Notes: generated from the letters alone by a model not told the origin. A stretch of 64,000 nucleotides of DNA from Pseudomonadota bacterium (GCA_021790515.1 JAJYHV010000026.1:1-64000), one strand, 5' to 3'; numbered from the stretch's first letter, positions 1 through 10,848 are shown. Program-made: numbers and translations.

Positions 1-543
1 AGCTTTGGATCGGTTCAGCCGACGCTCAGGGATTGCAACACGAACTTCCTTATGCGGGAATTTATCTCTAACTGTCCGAATTGCCGGTGCTAGGTCTGTA
101 TCCGCAGTAAATATGATGGCTTTGTCGAAAGCGTCTTCATAAGCCAGCTTCAACAAGTGCAGCGCAATGTTGACGTCACTTTCTTTTTCCTCATGCGTAT
201 CCCACTCATGTTGGCAGCTAGGGCATTTACGAGGTTTTTTCTTGAACGTCCCCATAATCGGGATGACACCTGTTGATTTCAACACGGCCACATAGTCGCG
301 GTGTCTATCTTGTACATCTTGTGGAACCCAGCCAGCATAAGCTGAAAAATAATAAGCGCCAGCTAGGCTGTCTTGCGCGGGATGAATGAGAGCCTTGCTG
401 AGTGCAGAAATGTCTAACCACTTGAGATAATGTTTTTTGGGGCGGGTAGGTCGTTTGGTTTTTAGATCAAAATTCAATTCGTGAATGGAATGATAAAGAT
501 TGAATCCATCTACGAAAACGATAACTCGATTTTGATTCGCCAA
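1..543 (-). CDS. NYN-domain (LabA/DUF88-like) putative RNase with zinc-ribbon-like CPSCxxxW insert; 3' end runs off the window
   Basis: Reverse-strand reading from a TTG at 543 (AGGGGCG upstream): (M)ANQNRVIVFVDGFNLYHSIHELNFDL...AYYFSAYAGW...KKKPRKCPSCQHEWDTHEEKESDVNIALHLLKLAYEDAFDKAIIFTADTDLAPAIR...; the VDGFNL / SDVNIAL / TADTDLAPAI motifs are typical of NYN proteins. Confidence 0.85.
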   Translation of the reverse strand, partial: MANQNRVIVFVDGFNLYHSIHELNFDLKTKRPTRPKKHYLKWLDISALSKALIHPAQDSLAGAYYFSAYAGWVPQDVQDRHRDYVAVLKSTGVIPIMGTFKKKPRKCPSCQHEWDTHEEKESDVNIALHLLKLAYEDAFDKAIIFTADTDLAPAIRTVRDKFPHKEVRVAIPERRLNRSKA

Positions 544-555
544 GTTCGCCCCTAT

Positions 556-712
556 AAATGAAACCGGCCGCGCAGGCGGCCGGGACCTCGGGAATTACCC
601 TCGGGATGATTGCCGACACCGCAGGGCGTCGGGACCAACAGCGATGCTGTTGGGATGACTCACCCCGGCAACGCTGGTCACCGGGACTCTTCGGAATGCC
701 GAGGAGGATGAT
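556..712 (-). ncRNA. Tandem hairpin array (3 units of about 49-53 nt, two hairpins each) upstream of the NYN gene; candidate structured RNA
   Basis: Minus strand: TCATCC-[hp]-GTCCC-[hp] repeated three times. The second hairpins are GGTGAC-CAGC-GTTGCC, GACGCC-CTGC-GGTGTC and GGCCGC-CTGC-GCGGCC; stems vary while linkers are conserved. Confidence 0.6.
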
Positions 713-721
713 ATGACTGTA

Positions 722-751
722 ATTATGCAGCAATTGCTAGCAAAAAGTAAA
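722..751 (-). promoter_or_regulatory. Putative sigma70 promoter for hairpin array/NYN unit
   Basis: Minus strand TTTACT (746-751) - 18 nt - CATAAT (722-727), just upstream of the array. Confidence 0.4.
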
Positions 752-766
752 TCTTTTTTCACCTTA

Positions 767-889
767 GGAGGCGCTGATTAATTCCCACGCGGTCGCGACG
801 GTGGCTTGGCGGGATGAAATGCAAGGCGCGATGCGCAGTCAAGGGTTATTCTCCTTGACAAGCGGCGCAACGCGGCAGTTCGCCCGCAG
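767..889 (+). repeat. MITE-like dispersed repeat, copy A (interrupted by IS3 remnant)
   Basis: GGAGGCGCTGATTAATTCCCACGCGGTCGCGACGGTGGCTTGGCGGGATGAAATGCAAGGCGCG; matches the copies at 34763, 37925, 42424 and 44899 (reverse). Confidence 0.7.
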
Positions 890-981
890 TAATCCTCCCT
901 GCAAAAAGTCAGGAATAGAAGTAGAATTTTCTCGATAGGAGGAGGTTCTGCATGAAGCAGTCGAAATTTACGGATAGCCAG
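890..981 (+). mobile_element. IS3-family left-end remnant (TIR plus first codons of orfA)
   Basis: TAATCCTCCCTGCAAAAAG...GAAGTAGAATTTTCTCGATAGGAGGAGGTTCTGCATGAAGCAGTCGAAATTTACGGATAGCCAG closely matches the orfA end of the IS at 62047-63144. Confidence 0.8.
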
Positions 982-1345
982 ACCTGCCGCTGAGGACACC
1001 GGCCAGCGCAGCGATGCAAAGCCTCTTGCCAGACAGAGTAATCTCAATCATGCTGTTCGCTGCATTTAATGGTCGGGATTTTTGGATTGACACCGGCACC
1101 AACTTGAAGCCGGATTGACCCGAACTGGCAGGGGATTACCTTCGGCGCGACATTGCCTGATCCAGTGCTGCAACTGATTCGGATTAATGTCGTTGGCCAT
1201 GGCAATGCCCGCCACAGATACACCGGACAGAAGGCTGGCTATTACGCCTGCCGGATGGATAATGACATTCGCCAAACCAGTCTATGCGCCAGAGACGCTC
1301 ATCCGGGGTGAGTTGCGGGATGGAAAGGATGGGCGTCAGTCTCAT
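982..1345 (-). pseudogene. IS66-family orfA (TnpA) remnant, frameshifted
   Basis: Fragments in different frames: MRLTPILSIPQLTPDERLWRIDW; GVSVAGIAMANDINPNQLQHWIRQCRAEGN; GFKLVPVSIQ...NSMIEITLSGKRLCIAAL, in IS66 orfA order. Confidence 0.6.
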
Positions 1346-1444
1346 GATTAAGGCCCGCCCAAAAAAATGGGAGTATCAGTTTCTATCATCGAATAGTGAA
1401 ATATTATCACTGATTAATAGAAATTATCATTTATTTGTGTATGT

Positions 1445-2380
1445 TCACAATACGCCCGCCGATTGCGCTTGCTGGTCGGCGTGGTAGCTGCTGCGCACCA
1501 TCGGGCCGCAGGCAGCATGGGTGAAGCCCATGGCGGTAGCGGTGACGGTCAAGCGGTCGAATTGTTCCGGGGTGACGAAGCGTTCGACGGGCAGGTGGTG
1601 CGCGCTGGGTTGCAGGTATTGACCAATGGTGAGCATATCGACCTGATGGGTGCGTAAATCCTTCAGTACGGGCAGGATTTCTTCGTCGGTTTCGCCTAAT
1701 CCGACCATGATGCCGGATTTGGTCGGGATGTGTGGATGGCGGCGTTTGAATTCGGCCAGCAGTTTGAGCGAGTGCCGGTAATCTGCTCCTGGTCGGGCGG
1801 CTTTATATAGACGGGGTACGGTTTCAAGGTTGTGATTGAGCACGTCAGGCAGGTTTGTGCTGAGGAGGTCAAGTGCTGTGTCCAACCGACCCCGAAAATC
1901 GGGAACCAGAATTTCGATACGGGTATTCGGGGAAGTTTCCCGCACGGCGCGAATGCACTGTGCGTAATGTTGCGCGCCGCCATCACGCAGATCGTCACGG
2001 TCAACGCTGGTGATGACGACATATTTCAGCCGCATGGCGGCGATGGTGGCAGCAAGATTGGCCGGTTCATCGTTATCCGGTGGCAGCGGGGTGCCATGTC
2101 CCACGTCGCAAAACGGGCAGCGGCGAGTGCATAAATCACCCAGAATCATGAAGGTGGCTGTGCCGTGGCTGAAGCATTCGCCCAGATTGGGGCAGGAGGC
2201 TTCTTCGCAAACGGTGTGCAGGTGTTGTTCGCGCAGAATTTGTTTCAAGGCTTGCACGTTGGCAGCGCTGGCCGGCTTGGCACGTATCCAGGGAGGTAAG
2301 CGCAGGCGGGGCTTGGGAACGATGGGGATGGGGATGCGGGCCGTTTTTGCCGCTCCTTTGTGCTGGGAGTTGTCTGCCAC
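1445..2380 (-). CDS. lipA: Lipoyl synthase
   Basis: [25 protein letters not shown] radical-SAM motif, [11 protein letters not shown]. Confidence 0.97.
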   Translation of the reverse strand: MADNSQHKGAAKTARIPIPIVPKPRLRLPPWIRAKPASAANVQALKQILREQHLHTVCEEASCPNLGECFSHGTATFMILGDLCTRRCPFCDVGHGTPLPPDNDEPANLAATIAAMRLKYVVITSVDRDDLRDGGAQHYAQCIRAVRETSPNTRIEILVPDFRGRLDTALDLLSTNLPDVLNHNLETVPRLYKAARPGADYRHSLKLLAEFKRRHPHIPTKSGIMVGLGETDEEILPVLKDLRTHQVDMLTIGQYLQPSAHHLPVERFVTPEQFDRLTVTATAMGFTHAACGPMVRSSYHADQQAQSAGVL

Positions 2381-2391
2381 GGAGGTCCTTG

Positions 2392-3018
2392 TCAGTGTGT
2401 TGAGTCGAGTTGGTGGATGAGTTGTCGGGCAAGCCGGAAAGTTGCATCAGTCATTGTAGCATTGCTGTGGTGATCACGCAGTTGGGTGATGGGTAATTGG
2501 GCGAAACCGCAGGGATTGATGCGGGAAAAAGGTGATAAATCCATGTCGACATTCAGCGCCAACCCATGATAGCTATAACCTTGGCGGATGCGTAATCCAA
2601 GCGAGGCAATTTTTGCGCCATTCAGATATACGCCAGGTGCACCGGATTTCCGTTCTGCTTGCAGGGCATATTCCGCCAGAGTGTCGACGATGGCTTGCTC
2701 CAGTCGATGGACAAGTTCGCGTACGCCAAATCTGCGCGCTTTCAGGTTGATGAGGACGTATGCCAGCAATTGACCGTAGCCGTGGTAAGTAACTTGTCCT
2801 CCACGATCAGTGCGCAGTAACGGAATGTCGCCTGCATCCAGAATGTGCTCGGTGCGACCGGCTTGGCCAAGTGTGAAAACGGGGGGGTGCTCGGTGAACC
2901 AGATTTCGTCATCTGTATTGGTGTGGCTGGTGATGTGTCTGGCGGCAGTGAAGGTGCGCATGGCGTCCCAACTGGCCGTGTAATCAGTGATACCGAGATG
3001 ACGAATCTGCATATGCAA
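2392..3018 (-). CDS. lipB: Octanoyltransferase
   Basis: [44 protein letters not shown]. Confidence 0.96.
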   Translation of the reverse strand: MHMQIRHLGITDYTASWDAMRTFTAARHITSHTNTDDEIWFTEHPPVFTLGQAGRTEHILDAGDIPLLRTDRGGQVTYHGYGQLLAYVLINLKARRFGVRELVHRLEQAIVDTLAEYALQAERKSGAPGVYLNGAKIASLGLRIRQGYSYHGLALNVDMDLSPFSRINPCGFAQLPITQLRDHHSNATMTDATFRLARQLIHQLDSTH

Positions 3019-3026
3019 TGTGTGGG

Positions 3027-3290
3027 TTACAGAACCATTTTTACTTTTGGGTGGTCAACCAGTTCCTGATACAGCGCGTCGAGTTGCGCGCGCGAGACGG
3101 CGCGGATGGTGCAAGTGACGCTCAGGTAATTGCTGGCGCTGCTCACCCGCCATTCGATGCTGGCGGCGTCGAAATCCGGGTCGTGGCGCAGCACAATTTC
3201 GACGATGCTGGCGCTGAAGTCAGGTTCATTGCGACCAAAAATTTTGATGGGAAAGTCGCATGGGTAGGGAATGATCGATTCTTCAGTCAT
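3027..3290 (-). CDS. ybeD: YbeD/DUF493 family protein
   Basis: [21 protein letters not shown]...[23 protein letters not shown]; context between lipB and dacC. Confidence 0.85.
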   Translation of the reverse strand: MTEESIIPYPCDFPIKIFGRNEPDFSASIVEIVLRHDPDFDAASIEWRVSSASNYLSVTCTIRAVSRAQLDALYQELVDHPKVKMVL

Positions 3291-3318
3291 GGCGTTCTCG
3301 GGCTTCCGGGTAATCCGT

Positions 3319-4473
3319 TCATGAAGCGTGGCTACCACTCAAGGCCATGCGTATTTTATCCCATAAACGTCCCAGCCAACTGGCGACTGGGTCATTGTCC
3401 AATGACTGCACAGGATATTGTGCCAGCGTGTTGCCGTTTAGACGAATGGTGAGTGAGCCGATGGTTTGTCCGATAGACAGCGGTGCCAGCAAAGGTTGAC
3501 TGGTGTTGAGCGTGGTCTGGAGATCGTGGGCGTGGCCGTGCGGCACGTCGATGGTGATGGCGTGCGTCGAACCGGCGCGGATATGATTCTGTTTGCCTTG
3601 CCAGACTTTGAGGGTGGTCACAGGCTGGTTGGCCGCGTACAGTTGAACGGAGTCAAAAGACTGAAAGCCATAATTGAGCAGACGCTGTGTTTCTGTTGCG
3701 CGCAGAGTGTCGGAAGGCGCGCCGAGCACCACGGCAAGCAGACGGCGGTTATCGCGGTGAGCCGAAGCTATCAGGCAATATCCGGCGGCTTGGGTGTGGC
3801 CGGTTTTCATGCCGTCCACGCTGGGGTCGCTCCACAATAACCGGTTACGGTTGGCTTGGGTAATGTTGTTGTAACGGTATTCCTTGATGGCATAAAGACC
3901 GGAAAACTGTGGGTAGTCGCGCAGCAGCGCAATGGCGACACGAGACAAATCGCGTGCTGTGGTGTAATGCTGGGGGTTGGGCAGGCCGGTAGCCGTCACG
4001 AAATGACTGCGGGTCATTCCCAGTTGTTGCGCCGCCTTGTTCATCATGTCAACGAATCCGGCTTCGCTACCTCCTACCCGTTCTGCGAGCGCCATGGTGG
4101 CATCATTACCAGACTGGATGATCATGCCATGTAGCAGGGCATCGACGGTGACTGGTTTTCCCGGCTCGATAAACATGCGTGAACCTTCTGTTTTCCATGC
4201 GTTTTCGGACGGCAGGATAGTATCGGAGAGTTTGATCTCACCTTGATTGATGGCGCCGAAGATGAGCCAGGCGCTTAATAGTTTGGTGAGAGAGGCAGGC
4301 TCGATGCGGTTGTCAGCATTGTGTTCCGTCAGCACCTGACCATTGTTGACATCAATGAGCAGCCAAGCGGTGGCGTTGAGCTCGGGTGGTGGCGCAACCG
4401 GAATTTCCATTGCTGACGCAGTTTGGATGGAAATAAAAATAAATATAAAAATCAGTCTTATATAGTGTGGCAT
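3319..4473 (-). CDS. dacC: D-alanyl-D-alanine carboxypeptidase (PBP5/6 family)
   Basis: Signal peptide; SLTKLLSAWLIF (SxxK), SGNDATMALAE, KTGHTQAAGYCL. Confidence 0.93.
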   Translation of the reverse strand: MPHYIRLIFIFIFISIQTASAMEIPVAPPPELNATAWLLIDVNNGQVLTEHNADNRIEPASLTKLLSAWLIFGAINQGEIKLSDTILPSENAWKTEGSRMFIEPGKPVTVDALLHGMIIQSGNDATMALAERVGGSEAGFVDMMNKAAQQLGMTRSHFVTATGLPNPQHYTTARDLSRVAIALLRDYPQFSGLYAIKEYRYNNITQANRNRLLWSDPSVDGMKTGHTQAAGYCLIASAHRDNRRLLAVVLGAPSDTLRATETQRLLNYGFQSFDSVQLYAANQPVTTLKVWQGKQNHIRAGSTHAITIDVPHGHAHDLQTTLNTSQPLLAPLSIGQTIGSLTIRLNGNTLAQYPVQSLDNDPVASWLGRLWDKIRMALSGSHAS

Positions 4474-4495
4474 GGTGGTTTTCGTTTTGCTCCGG

Positions 4496-5419
4496 TCAGG
4501 GTAGGACAATGCGGAAAGGGGTGAGGTTCATACGGGTTTGAATTTCTTTTTCAGCCTGCATGGCACTATCTTCATCCTGATACGGTCCAAGCGCTACCCG
4601 GTAGCGTTGTGCATGTTGCAGGATGACCAGAGCAGTGCTGCCATGGTCGAGTTGGGTGCTGGCTTCGGCCAGTAACCGTTCAGCGTTGGCATGTTCGACA
4701 AAACTGCCCAGTTGCAGAAAAATGCCGTGAGCATGGTTGGTATTGTCGGCGATATCACGTCCCTGGCTGATTTCGTCCGGGGTGATGGCGCGAACCCTGA
4801 CCATGCCGCTGCCGCCTTGTATCAACCCTAGTTTGTGAGCCGCCGTATAGGATAAATCGATAATGCGGGTGCTGTGAAAGGGGCCTCGATCATTGATGCG
4901 GACGATGACAGATTTGCCGGTCTGCAAGGAAGTGACACGCGCATAGCTGGGAATAGGCAGGGTTGGGTGCGCTGCTGTCATGGCATACATGTTGTACGGT
5001 TCACCCGACGAGGTGTTGTGGCCGTTAAAGCGGCGACCATACCATGACGCAATACCGGTTTCTTCATAAGGCATCAGCGCGGTTTGCGGGGTGTACGCCT
5101 TGCCCAGCGCAGTATAGGGGCGGTTGGCGGCTGTTTTCAACGGTTCAATTTTGGGTACGGCATCCGGAATTTGGTCGATGTTGGCGGGGGGGTTGTCGCC
5201 CGGGCCGTCATCAAGGTAATAACCTCCACCATGGTGAGGTGTGATTTGACTGGTGCGTGGCGCGATGGCGGCAGGGGACGTTGCCATGTTGTGAACTGGC
5301 TGGCTGGCACAACCGGCCAGCAGGTCGAGACATACACAGACCAAAGCGGATGAGAAAAGGGTGTGGACGGGTTGTTTCACAGTAACGTCAGGATTTGTTG
5401 AGTTTTTGATGCGTGTCAA
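4496..5419 (-). CDS. rlpA: RlpA-like septal ring lytic transglycosylase with SPOR domain
   Basis: GIASWYGRRFNGHNTSSGEPYNMYAMTAAHPTLP; VRINDRGPF; C-terminal SPOR-like region. Confidence 0.92.
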   Translation of the reverse strand: MTRIKNSTNPDVTVKQPVHTLFSSALVCVCLDLLAGCASQPVHNMATSPAAIAPRTSQITPHHGGGYYLDDGPGDNPPANIDQIPDAVPKIEPLKTAANRPYTALGKAYTPQTALMPYEETGIASWYGRRFNGHNTSSGEPYNMYAMTAAHPTLPIPSYARVTSLQTGKSVIVRINDRGPFHSTRIIDLSYTAAHKLGLIQGGSGMVRVRAITPDEISQGRDIADNTNHAHGIFLQLGSFVEHANAERLLAEASTQLDHGSTALVILQHAQRYRVALGPYQDEDSAMQAEKEIQTRMNLTPFRIVLP

Positions 5420-6488
5420 GCCCCATGATTAGCCCAAAACCCAGCATCACAATCAGCATGGCGCTTCCGCCGTAACTGATGAGCGGCAAAGGTACGCCAA
5501 CCACGGGCAAAATGCCCGAAACCATACCCATATTGACAAAAACATAGGTAAAAAACGACAGTACGATACTGCCGGATAGCAGGCGACCAAATAAATCCGG
5601 TGCGCGGGCGCTCAAGCGAAGGCCGCGCAAAATGATACCAAGGTAAAGCGATAATAACAGGAAATTACCCAGCAGGCCAAATTCTTCCCCGAACACGGCA
5701 AATACAAAATCGGTAGTATGTTCAGGTAAAAAATCCAGGTGTGATTGGGTACCATGTAGCCAGCCTTTGCCCAACAGACCACCGGAGCCGAGTGCAATGC
5801 TGGACTGGATGATGTGATAACCGGCTCCCAATGGATCGCGGGAGGGGTCTAGTAGCGTCAGAATGCGGTTTTTTTGGTAATCGTGCAGAACATGCCATAA
5901 CAGAGGGAGGCTGGCGGTGGCAAGCAGGCTGAGTCCAGCCAGAATGCGCCAGGGTAATCCGGCCAGTACAATGACGTAGAAGCCGGAGGCGGCAATCAAC
6001 AGAGCTGTGCCCAGATCGGGTTGATGTGCGACCAACAATGTCGGTGTCAACAAAAGCAGGGCAGCGATGCTGTAATCGCGCAGGGTGAGGGTGGCGTGTC
6101 GGGTGTGGAAAAACCAGGCCAGCATTAGCGGCATTGCCAGTTTCAGAATCTCTGATGGCTGTATGCGAAAAAAAACCAGATGCAGCCAGCGTCGCGAGCC
6201 ATTGACCACGTCACCTGCCATAGCGACGCCAAGCAACAGTAAAATGCCCGTGACATACAGTGGAACGGCCAGTGTCACCCAGTACTGGGTCGGAATGTTG
6301 GCGACCAGAGCCATTAATAATAGCGCCAGCAGACCAAAACCTGCGTGCATCAGGACATGGTTGACGCTTTCGTTGCTGGCGCTGTATTGCACGAACAGAC
6401 TCAACAGCAAAAGCATAAACAGCATGAACAGTAACGGGTAGTCGATATGGGTGGCGAATTTTCGCCAGAAATGTTTATTAGTCAACAT
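5388..6488 (-). CDS. rodA: Rod shape-determining SEDS protein RodA
   Basis: Polytopic; HQPDLGTALLI, FVFAVFGEEFGLLG, VVGVPLPLISYGGSA. Confidence 0.96.
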   Translation of the reverse strand: MLTNKHFWRKFATHIDYPLLFMLFMLLLLSLFVQYSASNESVNHVLMHAGFGLLALLLMALVANIPTQYWVTLAVPLYVTGILLLLGVAMAGDVVNGSRRWLHLVFFRIQPSEILKLAMPLMLAWFFHTRHATLTLRDYSIAALLLLTPTLLVAHQPDLGTALLIAASGFYVIVLAGLPWRILAGLSLLATASLPLLWHVLHDYQKNRILTLLDPSRDPLGAGYHIIQSSIALGSGGLLGKGWLHGTQSHLDFLPEHTTDFVFAVFGEEFGLLGNFLLLSLYLGIILRGLRLSARAPDLFGRLLSGSIVLSFFTYVFVNMGMVSGILPVVGVPLPLISYGGSAMLIVMLGFGLIMGLDTHQKLNKS

Positions 6489-8397
6489 GATCGATGGTCG
6501 GTGTGGCTGGCGTGCTGGCGGGCGTTATGGCGGGTATTTTTTTCAGCAGATAGTAATCCATGACAGCACGGGCAATGGGTGCCGCTGTGGTGCCGCCATG
6601 ACCGCCATTTTCAATGAAAATGGCAATGGCGATTTTGGGGTGATCGGCAGGGGCGAAGGCGATAAAAACGGCATGGTCGCGGTGGCGCATGGTGAGGCTG
6701 GCAGCATGGTATTTTTCATTTTGTCGGATACCGACCACTTGCGCAGTACCGGTTTTGGCAGCGATGAGATAGGGGGCGCCCATGCAGGCGTGCGAGGCTG
6801 TGCCGCCTGGTCGGGTAACATCTATCATGGCATCGACGATGATTTGTCGGTCGGCAGGCGGAATCTGGATGACGCGGGTGATTTTCGCCGGTGTGTCGTG
6901 ATATCGGCCGGTTTTACTGTCGGTAATGCCGCGCACGACTTGTGGTTGCCAGACAGTTCCGCCGTTGGCCAGTGCTGCTGTGGCGACGGCCAGTTGCAAG
7001 GGTGTGGTGAGGTTGTATCCCTGGCCGATGCCACAAATGACGGTTTCTCCAGGATACCAGGGCTGGCGCGAGATTTTGGCTTTCCACGCGCGAGATGGAA
7101 GCACGCCGCTGACTTCGCCTGGCAAGTCGATGCCGGATTTTTGACCAAAACCAAATTGCGCCAGATAGTTGTGCATGCGGTCGATGCCCAGATCGTTAGC
7201 AAGGCGGTAGTAGTAAGTATCACACGAGACGACGATGGATTTGTGCATGTCTACTATACCGTGTCCGTTGGGCGCCCAGTCGCGGTAATGGTGGCTGCTG
7301 CCCGGAAAAGCGAAATAACCCGGATCGGAAATGGTTTGTTCTGGCGTACGAACACCATAGTGCAAACCGGCCAGCGCCATGAAGGGTTTAATGGTGGAAC
7401 CTTCCGGATAGGCAGCACGCAGGGCGCGGTTGATGAGTGGGTGGTCAGGAGAGTCGTTGAGTTGGTTCCAGTCTTCGCTGTCGATGCCGTCAACAAAGAG
7501 GTTGGGATCAAACCCTGGGTGGCTGACCAGCGCCAGCACGCCGCCAGTATTTGGGTCAAGCGCAACCATTGCTCCACGAAAGTCGCCAAAAGACTGCTCG
7601 GCAATGGCCTGTAATTTGGCATTCAGCCATAAGGTCAAATGGTCCCCGGAGACAGGATTTTGCTGTGCCAATGAACGGATGATATGCCCATTGGCGTCAG
7701 TTTCCACCTGATCAAATCCTGTTTGGCCATGCAAGATGGTTTCGTAGCTTTGTTCGATACCGGTTTTGCCGATGTGGTCAGTGCCCAGATAATTGTTGAG
7801 CTGGTTGTTTTTTTCAAGTGCTGCCAGATCCGCATCGTTCATGCGACCGACGTAACCGAGCAGATGCGCTGCCAGCATACCTTGCGGGTAGTGTCGAAAC
7901 AGGCGTGCCTTGACTTCGACGCCGGGCAGGCGGTAGCGGTTGGCTGCGATGCGCGCAGCTTCGGCGTCGGTCAGGTGGGTGCGCAGAGGAAGTGTGTCGA
8001 AGTGGTGGCTTTCGGACAGGATTTTAAAGAAGCGCAGCTTGTCGGCGGGAGTGATGGTAATCAGTTGTGCAACGTCATTAATCGTTGCATTCAGGTCATG
8101 GATTTTGGCCGGTGCGAGTTCGACCGTATACGCAGAATAATTGTTGGCCAGTACAACACCATGATCGTCGGTGATGATGCCGCGGTTGGGCGGGATGGGG
8201 ATGCTGGAGGTGCGATTGTTTTCTGCCTGTTTAAGATAGCTGGCATGATGAATGATCTGGGTATCGACAAGGCGGGCGAGCAACAGGGCGAAAGCCAGCA
8301 GAATGAAGCTGGTGGCAAGGTAAATGCGTTGTTGGAAGTTGATGCGCGCCCGATCCTGGGCAGGCAGTTCCATGGATGGTTTCATGGAAGGTTTCAT
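6478..8397 (-). CDS. mrdA: Penicillin-binding protein 2
   Basis: PEGSTIKPFMALAGL, SCDTYYYRLANDLGID, AAKTGTAQVVG. Confidence 0.96.
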   Translation of the reverse strand: MKPSMKPSMELPAQDRARINFQQRIYLATSFILLAFALLLARLVDTQIIHHASYLKQAENNRTSSIPIPPNRGIITDDHGVVLANNYSAYTVELAPAKIHDLNATINDVAQLITITPADKLRFFKILSESHHFDTLPLRTHLTDAEAARIAANRYRLPGVEVKARLFRHYPQGMLAAHLLGYVGRMNDADLAALEKNNQLNNYLGTDHIGKTGIEQSYETILHGQTGFDQVETDANGHIIRSLAQQNPVSGDHLTLWLNAKLQAIAEQSFGDFRGAMVALDPNTGGVLALVSHPGFDPNLFVDGIDSEDWNQLNDSPDHPLINRALRAAYPEGSTIKPFMALAGLHYGVRTPEQTISDPGYFAFPGSSHHYRDWAPNGHGIVDMHKSIVVSCDTYYYRLANDLGIDRMHNYLAQFGFGQKSGIDLPGEVSGVLPSRAWKAKISRQPWYPGETVICGIGQGYNLTTPLQLAVATAALANGGTVWQPQVVRGITDSKTGRYHDTPAKITRVIQIPPADRQIIVDAMIDVTRPGGTASHACMGAPYLIAAKTGTAQVVGIRQNEKYHAASLTMRHRDHAVFIAFAPADHPKIAIAIFIENGGHGGTTAAPIARAVMDYYLLKKIPAITPASTPATPTIDHVD

Positions 8398-8930
8398 GAT
8401 TTTTCGTGCGGAACCTTATTGTGTAACTGATGCAGGATGATCCATAACACAAACCAGCACAGCATGCCTGTCACAGTGGAAAAGGCGTAGTACAGTGGCG
8501 TACGGGAGTCGCCCGCAAATGTGGCGATGACCAGGTTGACAATTTCATCAATCAGCAGAAATACCAGCACTGGTAATGCTTGCTGCCAAGGAGGAAAGTT
8601 GAATAACCTGCGCTGAAACAAGCCAACGGTATAGATGGTGACGGCATAGGCCAGTGCATGCTGCCCAAGGTGCGCGCCATCGGCGAAATCTTCAACAAGG
8701 CCAAGCCACCAGGCATGGCCAACACCGATTTGATCGGGTCGGTAGATTGCCCAATATAATGTCACCAGCAGCAGGAAATCCGGTCGCAACCATAGCCAGT
8801 CGATGCGCCATGGCAACAGGTTGCAGACGAGCGCCAGCAACAGACTGACGGTGATGGTCGTGCCGTGGTGGTGTGTCGGTATGGCCGTGGCAGGCGGGGC
8901 TAAAATTGGCATGGCGTCAGTGTGAGGCAC
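8394..8930 (-). CDS. mreD: Rod shape-determining protein MreD
   Basis: Small polytopic protein in the mreBCD-mrdA operon; RPDFLLLVTLYWA. Confidence 0.85.
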   Translation of the reverse strand: MPHTDAMPILAPPATAIPTHHHGTTITVSLLLALVCNLLPWRIDWLWLRPDFLLLVTLYWAIYRPDQIGVGHAWWLGLVEDFADGAHLGQHALAYAVTIYTVGLFQRRLFNFPPWQQALPVLVFLLIDEIVNLVIATFAGDSRTPLYYAFSTVTGMLCWFVLWIILHQLHNKVPHEKS

Positions 8931-9768
8931 CTGAGCGGGGAGCGGGTATTAACACCAGAATATGATTGTGGCGATCAATATTGGCCAACTGGCGGCAGTC
9001 GATGTGCGCAAATGTTTGGCTGTTGCTCTGGGAGTCGGCAATGGTGGCGACCGGAAGTCCGGCAGGGTAGAGGCCGTCGAGTCCTGACGTGATCAGCCTG
9101 TCGCCCTGGTGAATATCGGCGTGGCTGGGCAGGTAACGCAGTTCAATGCCATCACCGGTTCCATAGAGAATGGCGTGTTCACCTGTGCGCTGGATTTGCA
9201 CTGGTGTCGTTTCATCCTTGTCGCTGATGAGCGCAATCTGGCTGGTAAAAGGATAAACCTGGGTTACTTGGCCGACCAACCCGGAGTCATCGACGGCAAT
9301 GGCTCCGGCACGAACACCGGCATGACTACCGATATCGATCGTGATCTGGCGTTGATATGGGTCGCGCGGAACACTGAGAATTTCGGCCGCATGGCTGACC
9401 AGCGATTGTCGGTTGCGCAAGGCAAGCAAGGTACGCAGTTGCTGATTTTCCTGCAAAACGTGTTGTAATTGCCAGGCGTCGATCTGAAAATTGATGGCTT
9501 GTTGATGCAATTGTTTATTTTCCGCGAGCAATAATTGCTGGCGGGTAAAAAAAGTATCCATTTGCCGGATGATGAGCCACGGGGTCTGTGCTGTAACCTG
9601 AATGGGATAAAGCAAGGTATTGCCGGTCGCGCGCAGAAAAGCCATGGCATGAAATCGTGCGTCAGCGGTGATGAGCAAAATGCTGATCAGCAGGTAGAGC
9701 AGCAGTTTTGCGCCCGCGCTCAAACCATGCGGGAACAGGGTAAGGTGAGGAGACGGGCGCGGACGCAT
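8917..9768 (-). CDS. mreC: Rod shape-determining protein MreC
   Basis: SVPRDPYQRQITIDIGSHAGVRAGAIAVDDSGLVGQV; operon position. Confidence 0.94.
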   Translation of the reverse strand: MRPRPSPHLTLFPHGLSAGAKLLLYLLISILLITADARFHAMAFLRATGNTLLYPIQVTAQTPWLIIRQMDTFFTRQQLLLAENKQLHQQAINFQIDAWQLQHVLQENQQLRTLLALRNRQSLVSHAAEILSVPRDPYQRQITIDIGSHAGVRAGAIAVDDSGLVGQVTQVYPFTSQIALISDKDETTPVQIQRTGEHAILYGTGDGIELRYLPSHADIHQGDRLITSGLDGLYPAGLPVATIADSQSNSQTFAHIDCRQLANIDRHNHILVLIPAPRSGASH

Positions 9769-9798
9769 ATATCAGTGCTGGACGATATGGATGAGCGA

Positions 9799-10848
<1,050 letters not shown>

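Noticed and set aside
556-712. CRISPR array interpretation of the short repeats
   Set aside because: Conserved units are only 5-7 nt, spacers are themselves palindromic hairpins and no cas genes are present.
467-733. 88-aa minus-strand ORF across the hairpin array
   Set aside because: It is in a different frame from the NYN gene and crosses the structured repeats; the sequence is better explained as RNA structure.
6451-7614. 387-aa plus-strand ORF
   Set aside because: Antisense shadow of mrdA (PBP2), which has clear catalytic motifs; no recognisable domain in the shadow product.
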